Shown here piece by piece: positions 46,586-53,845 of a stretch of DNA of 64,000 nucleotides. Both the position numbers and the translations under genes were made by a program. The notes beneath the pieces are model-generated. The model was not told the DNA's origin and searched no databases. It saw nothing but the letters and a program-made list of their open reading frames with translations. The DNA lies in assembly GCF_030814415.1 (NCBI RefSeq), contig NZ_JAUSVB010000006.1:310001-374000 (forward strand), given 5' to 3'. Positions within the stretch are counted from its first letter, which is position 1, and the number at the start of each line of letters is the position of its first letter. The DNA is from Cellulomonas humilata. Its GTDB lineage: Bacteria > Actinomycetota > Actinomycetes > Actinomycetales > Cellulomonadaceae.

Positions 46586-48550
46586 TCAGCCTTCGCGCAC
46601 CACCGCGACCGCACCAGGCGGGACGACGAGGGTGCCCGGCACAGGCTCGTCGCGGAGGAGCTCGTGCCCGGTCGCCGCGACCTTGACCTCGTCGGTCGTG
46701 TGGTTGAGGACGAAGAGCCACGAGCGGCCGTCGTCGGCGACCCGGCGGACGGCCTCGACCCCGTCGTGCTCCGGCGTCAGGCCCGCCTCCGCGATCAGCG
46801 CGTCCGTCACGCCCTGCAGCCCGTCGGCGCTGAGACGCGTCCCCACGTACCACGCGGCTCCCGCGCCGACGGGTCGCCGCGTGAGGGCAGGCCAGCCGGC
46901 GAGGTCGCCGTCGGCGAACGTGCGCACCGCTGACGTGCCCGCCGCGAGGTGCGTCTGCTCCGACCAGACGTCGGCGGTCGTGCCGTCGTCGAGGGTGAGC
47001 GTCTCGCCGTCCTGCAGCGCCCAGAACTCCTCGGTGCGCACCCCCAGCAGCTCCCGGAAGGCGCCCGGGTAGCCGCCGAGGCGGATGTGGTCGTGCTCGT
47101 CGGCGATGCCCGAGAAGTACGTGACCAGCACGGACGCACCGCGCACGGCGGCCCGCGCGATGTTCGACGCGTCCGCGTCGGTCACCAGGTAGAGAGCCGG
47201 CACGACGACGAGCGAGTACTCCGACAGGTCCGCCGACGGCCGCACGATGTCCACCGTGACGTTCCGCTGCCACAGCGCGCGGTAGTGCGCGAGGACGCGG
47301 TCCGGGTAGGTGACGGCGGCCGACGGGTGGCTGTCGAGCTCGGTGCCCCACCAGGCCGGGTAGTCGAAGACGATCGCAGCCCGCGCGCGGACGCGGCTGC
47401 CCCCGACCTCGCTCAGGGCCTTCAGGGCCGACCCGAGCGCGACCGTGTTGCGCCACACGTCGGTGTCCGTACCCGCGTGCGGCAGCATCGCCGAGTGGAA
47501 CTTCTCCGCACCCGTGGCGGACTGCCGCCACTGGAAGAACATCACCGCGTCCGCGCCGCGGGCCACGTGCGCCAGCGAGTGCCGGAGCATCTCGCCCGGA
47601 CGCTTGGTGCGGTTGCGCGGCTGCCAGTTCACCGCGCTCGTCGAGTGCTCCATGAGCATCCACGGGTCGCCGCCGGCCACCCCGCGCGTGAGGTCCGCGC
47701 TGAACGCGAGCTCGACGTGGGCCTCCGGGTCGTGGGCGCGCGTGTAGTGGTCGTTGGCGATGACGTCGAGGTCGTCGGCCCAGGAGAAGTAGTCCATCCA
47801 CTTCGTGCCCGTGGAGAGCATGAGGTTGGTGGTCGTCGGCACGTTCGGCGTGACCTCGCGCAGCACGTCCCGCAGCGCGCGGTAGTGCACCAGCAGCTCG
47901 TCCGAGGAGAACCGCGCGAAGTCCAGCTGCTGGGTCGGGTTCGGGTACGTCGGCGCGCTGCGCGGGGGCAGCACCTCGTCGAAGTCGTCGTACCGCTGCG
48001 ACCAGAACGCCGTGCCCCAGGCGGCGTTGAGCGCCTCGACCGTGCCGTACCGGTCCGCCAGCCAGCGCCGGAACGCGGCCGCGGCGTCGTCGGAGAAGTC
48101 GTGCGGGACGTGGCAGCCCAGCTCGTTGTCCACGTGCCAGAGCGCCAGCGCCGGGTGGTCCCCGTACCGCTCCGCCATCGTCCGCGTCATCCGCAGCACG
48201 TACTCGCGGTACGCCGGCGACGACACCCGGTACGCCTGCCGACCGCCCGGGTGCAGCACCGTGCCGTCCGCCAGCACCGGCAGGAACTCCGGGTGCTTGC
48301 GTGTCAGCCACGGGGGCGGGCTCGCGGTCGCGGTGGCCAGCGTGACCTTGATGCCCGCTGCGTGGAGCCGGTCGAGGATGTCGTCGAGCCACCCGAAGTC
48401 GAACTCGCCCTCGCGCGGCTCCAGTTGTGCCCAGCTGAAGATGCCGACGCTGACCAGCGTGACGCCGGCCTGCTGCATGAGTTCGACGTCCTCGATGCGG
48501 GTGGCCAGGGGCCACTGCTCGGGGTTGTAGTCGCCGCCGTACTGGATCAT
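46586..48550 (-). CDS. Beta-galactosidase, GH42
   Basis: 654 residues, normal for the family. Begins MIQYGGDYNPEQWP, a GH42 hallmark. Acid/base Glu in WHVDNELGCH (about 142) and nucleophile Glu in WMLMEHSTSAVNW (about 300), followed by the trimerisation domain and a C-terminal beta domain. No signal peptide, so it cleaves galacto-oligosaccharides inside the cell, such as those from RG-I galactan side chains. The ATG overlaps the stop of the GH43 gene (ATGA). GAGGACCC precedes it. Confidence 0.94.
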   Translation of the reverse strand: MIQYGGDYNPEQWPLATRIEDVELMQQAGVTLVSVGIFSWAQLEPREGEFDFGWLDDILDRLHAAGIKVTLATATASPPPWLTRKHPEFLPVLADGTVLHPGGRQAYRVSSPAYREYVLRMTRTMAERYGDHPALALWHVDNELGCHVPHDFSDDAAAAFRRWLADRYGTVEALNAAWGTAFWSQRYDDFDEVLPPRSAPTYPNPTQQLDFARFSSDELLVHYRALRDVLREVTPNVPTTTNLMLSTGTKWMDYFSWADDLDVIANDHYTRAHDPEAHVELAFSADLTRGVAGGDPWMLMEHSTSAVNWQPRNRTKRPGEMLRHSLAHVARGADAVMFFQWRQSATGAEKFHSAMLPHAGTDTDVWRNTVALGSALKALSEVGGSRVRARAAIVFDYPAWWGTELDSHPSAAVTYPDRVLAHYRALWQRNVTVDIVRPSADLSEYSLVVVPALYLVTDADASNIARAAVRGASVLVTYFSGIADEHDHIRLGGYPGAFRELLGVRTEEFWALQDGETLTLDDGTTADVWSEQTHLAAGTSAVRTFADGDLAGWPALTRRPVGAGAAWYVGTRLSADGLQGVTDALIAEAGLTPEHDGVEAVRRVADDGRSWLFVLNHTTDEVKVAATGHELLRDEPVPGTLVVPPGAVAVVREG

Positions 48551-49650
48551 CGGGTCCTCGCCGCTCGTCGTAGGTCTAGGTCAACATGGTCGTGGGGGTC
48601 GCACACCAGGTGGCCGTCGACCACGCGGGCTTCTGCCACGCGCACGACGGCCCGTCTCGTGGCCGGGTCCTCGCCCGCGCCGGTCTCACCGAACGGTGAC
48701 ACGTCGTGCGTGAAGTAGAAGATCCAGGCCTGGTCGTCCGTCGCGACGACGTCCGCGTGGTGGCCGCGCGGCTCGACCAGGATGCGCCCGTCGGCGGTCC
48801 ATTGCTCCAGGTCGTCCGACCGGTACACCGCCTGACCGCGCCACTCGTCGACGATCATCCAGTGCCAGCCGCCGAGCGTGAACACGTTGGGGCCTTCGTG
48901 CGGGCGACCCTCGATGACGGGCCGCGACGGCCCCCACGTCTCCAGGTCCCTGGAGTCGGCGCACCACGTCGTCGAGTCCGCGGCCTCGTCCTTGAACCAC
49001 ATGCGGTAGCCGTCGGCCGTCGGTGCGACGCAGGCGTCGATCACGTAGTCCGAGCTCAGCGGCACGATCCCGTGGTACTTCCAGGTGACCAGGTCGTCGG
49101 ACACGTGGTGCAGGATGTGCCGCTCGTGCCCGGCCCACTGCTCCGGGATCCCCGTGATGTAGCTGACGAACATGTGGAAGCGCCCCTCGGCGAACACGAC
49201 CTCGGGTGCCCAGAGGGTGTTGCGACCCTCGCCGGGGTCCAGCCCGTCGACCACCCCGCGGTGCGTCCAGGTCAGCCCGCCGTCGGCGCTCGTCGCGACC
49301 GCGATGTCCGTCCCGTGCACCCAGCTGACCCCGGGCCTGTCGTCGTCGACCCGCCGCTGCGTCGCGAACAACCACCAGGCCCCGTCGGGCCCCTCGACCA
49401 CGGTGGGATCGGTAGGCGCCCCGAGCGGATCGGTGAACAAGGGATCGGGCGCGACGCGGACGTCCGCAGATCCGGTCGTCAGAACGCCCGAACGTGCGGA
49501 CGTTGTGGTGGGAGTGGAGCTTGCGTCCGCAGATTCGGTCGTCGGGACGCTCGAATCTGCGGACGTTGCGCTGAGGGGAGGGCGTGCGTCCGAGCGTGTG
49601 GTCGCTCGGGCAGCCAGTTGCTCGGGCGTTCGGGTGGGGTGGTTCGTCAT
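48547..49650 (-). CDS. GH43-like five-bladed propeller glycosidase with repeat-derived N-terminus
   Basis: 367 residues. From about residue 70 it is a clan GH-F/GH-J propeller: candidate catalytic residues are Asp in PTDPTVVEG, Asp in VIDACVAP and Glu in HEGPNVF. Residues 1-66 are low-complexity Ser/Thr/Ala and are mostly encoded by two 40-bp palindromic elements. The ATG at 49650 overlaps the oxidoreductase stop (ATGA), which supports this start despite the odd N-terminus; I see no later start codon before the catalytic domain. No signal peptide. Likely trims side chains of imported pectin oligosaccharides; exact specificity unknown. Confidence 0.82.
   Translation of the reverse strand: MTNHPTRTPEQLAARATTRSDARPPLSATSADSSVPTTESADASSTPTTTSARSGVLTTGSADVRVAPDPLFTDPLGAPTDPTVVEGPDGAWWLFATQRRVDDDRPGVSWVHGTDIAVATSADGGLTWTHRGVVDGLDPGEGRNTLWAPEVVFAEGRFHMFVSYITGIPEQWAGHERHILHHVSDDLVTWKYHGIVPLSSDYVIDACVAPTADGYRMWFKDEAADSTTWCADSRDLETWGPSRPVIEGRPHEGPNVFTLGGWHWMIVDEWRGQAVYRSDDLEQWTADGRILVEPRGHHADVVATDDQAWIFYFTHDVSPFGETGAGEDPATRRAVVRVAEARVVDGHLVCDPHDHVDLDLRRAARTR
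49462..49501. repeat. 40-bp palindromic element inside the GH43 coding sequence (family B, copy 7)
   Basis: It begins GTCCGCAGATCC and ends CGAACGTGCGGAC, followed by GTTG. Arms pair imperfectly in the centre. Confidence 0.85.
49525..49564. repeat. 40-bp palindromic element inside the GH43 coding sequence (family B, copy 8)
   Basis: The best-preserved copy: GTCCGCAGATTCG pairs perfectly with CGAATCTGCGGAC over 13 bp. Starts 63 bp after copy 7 and is followed by GTTGCG. Confidence 0.88.
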
Positions 49651-50756
49651 GCCGGGCGGAGGTCTTCGATGCCGTGCAGGAAGCCGTCGCGCAGGGTGCT
49701 GCCCGGGGCGAGGTCGGCCTTGGTGACCGGGCGGCCCAGGGTCGCCGACGCGTAGATCGCGGTGACCAGCTCGAGCGACCGGTGCGGGTCCGCCGCGACA
49801 GCCGGCAGCGGCTCGCCGGAGCGCAGCGCTTCGTAGACCGCGCGGAGGAGCGGGGTGTGGCCGGAGGGCTCGTCGTCGACCGGCAGCGTCCACGACGACG
49901 GCGCCGCGTCCGGCTCTGCACCGGTGCGGGACGGCGCCGCGGTGAGCCGCCAGGAGCGGGCGTCGTGACCATAGAGGTGCTCGACCTCGACCGTGCCGAG
50001 CGTGGTGTCGACCCGCACGTAGCTGACCTGGCGCGGCGCCAGCGCGGTGGTCAGCACGGACACGATCGCGTTGTTGGCGAACCGGATCACCGCCGTCGAC
50101 GTGTCCTCGGTCTCCAGGTCACGGTCCAGGCGGAACGCGCGAGCGTCGACCTCCGCCCACTCGCCGAGCAGGAACCCGAGCAGGTCGAGCTGGTGGATGC
50201 CGAGCCCGAGCAGCGGCCCGCCACCCTCCGTCGCCCACTTCCCGCGCCATGGCACGGCGTAGTAGTCCTCCTGCTTGCGGTACCAGAGCGTGTGGCAGAC
50301 GCCGACGAGCGGGCGCCCGAGCGTGCCGTGGGCCAGCAGCCTCTGCACGTGCCCGACGGCGGTCCCGGTGCGCTGCTGGAACACCACCGCGTACTCCCGA
50401 CCGACCTCGTGGGCTACCTCGAGGACCGCATCCAGGTCCGCCAGCGACAGCACCGGCGGCTTCTCGCAGACCACGTGGGCACCGGCACGCAGCGCGGTGA
50501 TCGCCTGGTCCTTATGCAGGCCGGGCGGGGTGCAGAGGTGCACCACGTCGACCGTCTCGGCAGCGAGGAGAGCATCGAGGCTGTCGTACCGGCCGGCCAC
50601 CCTGTACTCGTCGGCGAACTTCTCTCGCACGGCCGAGGTCGGGTCCGCGACCGCGACGACCGACGCCAACGGGTCGCGTCCGAGCACCTGCGCGTGGGCG
50701 TGTGCGATAGCCCCCGTCCCGACGATGGCGACCTTCAGCGTGCCCTGCTCCGTCAC
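49647..50756 (-). CDS. Gfo/Idh/MocA-family oxidoreductase of the GH43-GH42 operon
   Basis: 369 residues. NAD(P) loop VAIVGTGAIAHAHAQVLG, signature VCEKPPVLSLADLD (catalytic Lys near 92) and GLGIHQLDLLGFLLGEW in the C-terminal domain. GTG at 50756 is preferred because GGGAG lies six bases upstream; the ATG at 50777 has no ribosome-binding site and lies in the M1 operator. First gene of a three-gene operon coupled by ATGA overlaps. M1 and M2 sites stand directly before it. Confidence 0.9.
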   Translation of the reverse strand: MTEQGTLKVAIVGTGAIAHAHAQVLGRDPLASVVAVADPTSAVREKFADEYRVAGRYDSLDALLAAETVDVVHLCTPPGLHKDQAITALRAGAHVVCEKPPVLSLADLDAVLEVAHEVGREYAVVFQQRTGTAVGHVQRLLAHGTLGRPLVGVCHTLWYRKQEDYYAVPWRGKWATEGGGPLLGLGIHQLDLLGFLLGEWAEVDARAFRLDRDLETEDTSTAVIRFANNAIVSVLTTALAPRQVSYVRVDTTLGTVEVEHLYGHDARSWRLTAAPSRTGAEPDAAPSSWTLPVDDEPSGHTPLLRAVYEALRSGEPLPAVAADPHRSLELVTAIYASATLGRPVTKADLAPGSTLRDGFLHGIEDLRPA

Positions 50757-50776
50757 GTCCGGCTCCCTTGCCTGCA

Positions 50777-50788
50777 TGAATCGACTCA
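50777..50788. promoter_or_regulatory. M1 operator-like site before the oxidoreductase-GH43-GH42 operon
   Basis: TGAATCGACTCA, a near-palindrome with one mismatch, 21-32 bases upstream of the chosen start. Confidence 0.65.
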
Positions 50789-50794
50789 ATCAAC

Positions 50795-50808
50795 GGTAAG
50801 CGCTTGCC
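50795..50808. promoter_or_regulatory. M2 operator before the oxidoreductase-GH43-GH42 operon
   Basis: GGTAAGCGCTTGCC, the closest copy to a full M2 palindrome, 6 bases from the M1 site. Confidence 0.68.
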
Positions 50809-50856
50809 TACCGATCCGTCCATCCGCCCCGCCCGCGATCCCGCGCTACACCGTGT

Positions 50857-50966
50857 CGCGAGCTCGTCACACCGAGCCGAACTCGTCTGTTGCAACCGAC
50901 GAGTTCGGCTGCGAGCGACGAGTTCGGCCGGGACTGATGAGTTCGGGCGTGACGGACGAGATCGGC
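50857..50966. repeat. 19-bp-period head-to-head repeat array (family A, copy 2)
   Basis: Left-facing units begin at 50857 (degenerate) and 50876. The right-facing unit ACGAGTTCGGC starts at 50899, 50918, 50937 and 50956, every step exactly 19 bp. The central palindrome 50876-50909 is 34 bp with a 12-bp perfect stem and a TGTTGCAACC loop. Lies in the 260-bp gap between the LacI stop and the oxidoreductase start. Confidence 0.88.
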
Positions 50967-51016
50967 TCAGCCGACGGGGTCGGCTGGGTCGTCCTCGCGC
51001 GTGCGTCGGCCCGGGC

Positions 51017-52063
51017 TCAGGCCGAGGGGTCCGACGAGCCCCGGACCACCAGCTCCGGCTGGAACTGGATGCGCTGGTGCTGGAACGTCGAGCCCTCCGA
51101 GCGCTGGCGCAGGAGCAGGTCGGCGGCGGTCCAGCCCAGCTGGTGCGTCGGCTGGCGGACGGACGTCAGCGGCACGGTGAGCATCGACGCGAACACGACG
51201 TCGTCGTACCCGACCACGGCCATCTCGGCGGGGATCGCGACGCCGTGGGCCCGCAGCGCGCGCAGGGCGCCTAGCGCGGTGAGGTCGTTGACGCAGAACA
51301 TCGCGGTCGGCCGGTCGCCGTCGGCCGCGAGCAGCCGGTTGACCCCGTCCTCGCCGCCCTCGGCGTTCAGCGAGCCGATGGTGATCTCGACGAGCGCCGC
51401 GGAGGGGTCGAGCCCGGCGGCGGTGAGCGCGGCGAGCACGCCCTCGCGACGGTCGACGCACTGCTTGATGGTCTGGGGCCCGTTGATGAACGCGATACGG
51501 GTGTGCCCGAGGCTGACCAGGTGCTCGACGGCCAGGGCGCCGCCGCGCACGTCGTCGACCGCGACCGAGGAGATGTCGTCGACCGGGGACGTGGTGTCGA
51601 GCAGGACCACGTCGATGCCCCGGTCCCGCAGGGCCAGCAGGGCGTCCAGCGAGCCGGCGGACGGAGTGACCATGACGCCCTGCACGCCGTGCTCCTCGAA
51701 CAGCCGCAGGTACCGGGCCTCGCGCTCGGGGTCCTCGTCGGACGAGCTGAGCATGAGGGTGTACTCGTCGGCGGCCAGCCGGTCCTCGACGCCGCGGGCG
51801 ACCTCCGTGAAGAACGGGTTGGCGATGTCGAGCACGATGGCGCCGACGGTCTGGATGGTCCCCGCGCGCAGCTGCCGGGCGGAGGCGTTGCGGACGAACT
51901 GCAGCTCCTCGATGGCCACGAGCACGCGGTCGCGGGTGGTGTCGCTGACCTGGTCGGGGCGGTTCAGCACGTTGGAGACGGTGCCGACGGAGACTCCGGC
52001 CCGCTTGGCGACGTCCGTGATGGAGGGTCGGCGGTCCGCGCGTCCCCGTGTCGTCGTCGACAT
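51017..52063 (-). CDS. LacI-family regulator of the rhamnose genes
   Basis: 348 residues. Helix-turn-helix SITDVAKRAGVSVGTVSNVLN (about 14-34) and a sugar-sensing domain (IVLDIANPFFTEVARGVED, VGYDDVVFASMLTVPLTSVRQP). ATG at 52063 with GAGAGGAC upstream. Divergent from rhaM-rhaI-rhaEW, with a perfect TGAATCGATTCA palindrome between. Rhamnose regulators of the LacI family are known in actinobacteria (called RhaR in comparative-genomic work). It is the best candidate for binding M1 sites across the window; a role at M2 is less certain. Confidence 0.9.
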   Translation of the reverse strand: MSTTTRGRADRRPSITDVAKRAGVSVGTVSNVLNRPDQVSDTTRDRVLVAIEELQFVRNASARQLRAGTIQTVGAIVLDIANPFFTEVARGVEDRLAADEYTLMLSSSDEDPEREARYLRLFEEHGVQGVMVTPSAGSLDALLALRDRGIDVVLLDTTSPVDDISSVAVDDVRGGALAVEHLVSLGHTRIAFINGPQTIKQCVDRREGVLAALTAAGLDPSAALVEITIGSLNAEGGEDGVNRLLAADGDRPTAMFCVNDLTALGALRALRAHGVAIPAEMAVVGYDDVVFASMLTVPLTSVRQPTHQLGWTAADLLLRQRSEGSTFQHQRIQFQPELVVRGSSDPSA

Positions 52064-52196
52064 CGACCGTCGTCCTCTCCGTCGAAACCCATCGCGCGTG
52101 CGCCCGATGGTAGTTGCCCCGCGCCGGCCGTCGTGGGTGCCTCGCTGCACCACGCCTCTTGTGGCTGCCGGGTCGGACGCGTACGGTGCAGGATAG

Positions 52197-52208
52197 TGAA
52201 TCGATTCA
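52197..52208. promoter_or_regulatory. M1 operator, perfect palindrome
   Basis: TGAATCGATTCA, between the LacI and rhaM genes and nearer the LacI promoter side, suggesting autoregulation. Confidence 0.72.
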
Positions 52209-52255
52209 TCGAGTTCAAGGAAGCTCTCCCGCAAAGTCGCTCCCGGGGCCTACCC

Positions 52256-52284
52256 TTGACACCGCGGTAAACGCTTACTTAGAG
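52256..52284 (+). promoter_or_regulatory. rha operon promoter with M2 in the spacer and M1 downstream
   Basis: TTGACA (52256-52261), a 17-base spacer and TTAGAG (52279-52284). GGTAAACGCTTACT (M2-like, 52266-52279) fills the spacer. Confidence 0.7.
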
Positions 52285-52288
52285 TGCA

Positions 52289-52300
52289 TGAATCGTTTCA
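52289..52300. promoter_or_regulatory. M1 operator over the rha transcription start region
   Basis: TGAATCGTTTCA, 5 bases after the -10 box and 28 bases before the rhaM ATG, a classical repressor position. Confidence 0.72.
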
Positions 52301-52328
52301 ACGTTGATACGAGAAAGGTAGGCGGCGC

Positions 52329-52694
52329 ATGACCCGCGTGTGCTTCGTGTCCCGCGTCCGGCCCGACCGGCTGGACGAGTACCGGTCCCGGCACGCCGCC
52401 GTGTGGCCCGAGATGCTCGAGGCCCTGCGTGACACCGGCTGGCGCGACTACTCGCTGTTCCTGTCCGGTGACGGCCTGCTCGTCGGCTACCTCGAGACCG
52501 ACGACTACGCCGCCGCCCAGGAGGCCATGACCCGCACCGCGGTCAACCCGCGCTGGCAGGCCGAGATGAGCGAGTTCTTCGTCGACGACGGCAACCCCGA
52601 CGAGGGCTTCCGGGTCCTCGACGAGGTGTTCCACCTGGAGGACCAGCTGCGTGCGGCCGGCCTCGCCACCCACCCCCAGGAGCTCCGCGCATGA
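52329..52694 (+). CDS. rhaM: L-rhamnose mutarotase
   Basis: 121 residues, dimeric alpha/beta ferredoxin-like fold. Interconverts alpha and beta rhamnose anomers before isomerisation. Family residues visible are Tyr18 and His22 in DEYRSRHAAVWPEM, with the paired Trp in VNPRWQAEM. First gene of the rha operon; its stop overlaps rhaI (ATGA). AAGG lies upstream of the ATG. Confidence 0.93.
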   Translation: MTRVCFVSRVRPDRLDEYRSRHAAVWPEMLEALRDTGWRDYSLFLSGDGLLVGYLETDDYAAAQEAMTRTAVNPRWQAEMSEFFVDDGNPDEGFRVLDEVFHLEDQLRAAGLATHPQELRA

Positions 52695-53845
52695 CCATCC
52701 AGGATGTCCTCCGACAGCAGACGATCGAGCTCCCGTCCTGGGCGTTCGGCAACTCCGGCACCCGGTTCAAGGTGTTCGCCCAGCAGGGCGTCCCGCGCGA
52801 CCCGTACGAGAAGATCGCCGACGCGGCGCAGGTGCACCGGTACACGGGCGTGGCGCCGCGGGTCAGCCTGCACATCCCGTGGGACCTGGTCGACGACTAC
52901 GACGACCTCGCGCGCCACGCCAAGGAGCAGGGCGTGTCCATCGGGGCGATCAACTCGAACCTGTTCCAGGACGACGACTACATGCTCGGCTCGCTGACGC
53001 ACCCGTCGGCGAGCGTGCGGGCGAAGGCTGTCGCGCACCACCTGCAGTGCATCGACGTCATGCGCGCCACCGGCTCCACGGACCTCAAGCTCTGGCTGCC
53101 CGACGGCCTCAACTACCCCGGCCAGGACTCGCTGCGCGCCCGGCAGGACCGGCTCGCGGACTCGCTCGCCGAGATCTACGCGGCCCTCGACCCGAACCAC
53201 CGGCTGATCCTCGAGTACAAGTTCTTCGAGCCCGCGTTCTACTCGATGGACATCCCCGACTGGGGCACGTCGCTGCTGCACTGCCTGGCGCTGGGGGACC
53301 GTGCGTTCGTCGTGCTGGACACCGGGCACCACGCGCCGGGGACCAACATCGAGTTCATCGTCGCCCAGTTGCTGCGGGCGGGCCGCCTGGGTGCGTTCGA
53401 CTTCAACTCCCGGTTCTACGCCGACGACGACCTCATGGTCGGCTCCGCGGACCCGTTCCAGCTGTTCCGGATCATGCACGAGATCGTGCAGTCGGGTGCC
53501 CTGGCACCCACGAGCGGGGTCAACTTCATGCTCGACCAGTGCCACAACATCGAGCCGAAGATCCCCGGGCAGATCCGCTCGGTCATGAACGTGCAGGAGG
53601 CCACGGCGAAGGCGCTGCTGGTCGACGCCGACGCGCTGCTGGAGGCGCAGACGGCCGGTGACGTGCTCGGCGCCAACGGCCTGGTCATGGATGCCTTCAA
53701 CACGGATGTCCGGCCGCTGCTCGCGGACCTGCGGGAGTCGCAAGGCCTCGATCCCGACCCGATCGGGGCGTACAAGGCGTCGGGGTACGCGGAGAAGATC
53801 GTCGCCGAGCGCGTCGGTGGCAACCAGGCGGGATGGGGAGCATGA
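52691..53845 (+). CDS. rhaI: L-rhamnose isomerase, RhaI (Pseudomonas stutzeri) type
   Basis: 384 residues. Converts L-rhamnose to L-rhamnulose with Mn2+ or other divalent metal. Xylose-isomerase-like barrel with metal-ligand stretches ILEYKFFEPAFYSMD, VLDTGHHAPGTNIE and GAFDFNSRFYADDDL. This is the type found in actinobacteria and Pseudomonas, not E. coli RhaA. Overlaps rhaM and rhaEW by 4 bases each. Confidence 0.93.
   Translation: MTIQDVLRQQTIELPSWAFGNSGTRFKVFAQQGVPRDPYEKIADAAQVHRYTGVAPRVSLHIPWDLVDDYDDLARHAKEQGVSIGAINSNLFQDDDYMLGSLTHPSASVRAKAVAHHLQCIDVMRATGSTDLKLWLPDGLNYPGQDSLRARQDRLADSLAEIYAALDPNHRLILEYKFFEPAFYSMDIPDWGTSLLHCLALGDRAFVVLDTGHHAPGTNIEFIVAQLLRAGRLGAFDFNSRFYADDDLMVGSADPFQLFRIMHEIVQSGALAPTSGVNFMLDQCHNIEPKIPGQIRSVMNVQEATAKALLVDADALLEAQTAGDVLGANGLVMDAFNTDVRPLLADLRESQGLDPDPIGAYKASGYAEKIVAERVGGNQAGWGA

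Noticed and set aside
13644..49564. Attachment sites or insertion-sequence ends
   Set aside because: No transposase or integrase gene lies near any copy, there are no target duplications that I can see, and copies occur in clusters instead of as flanking pairs.
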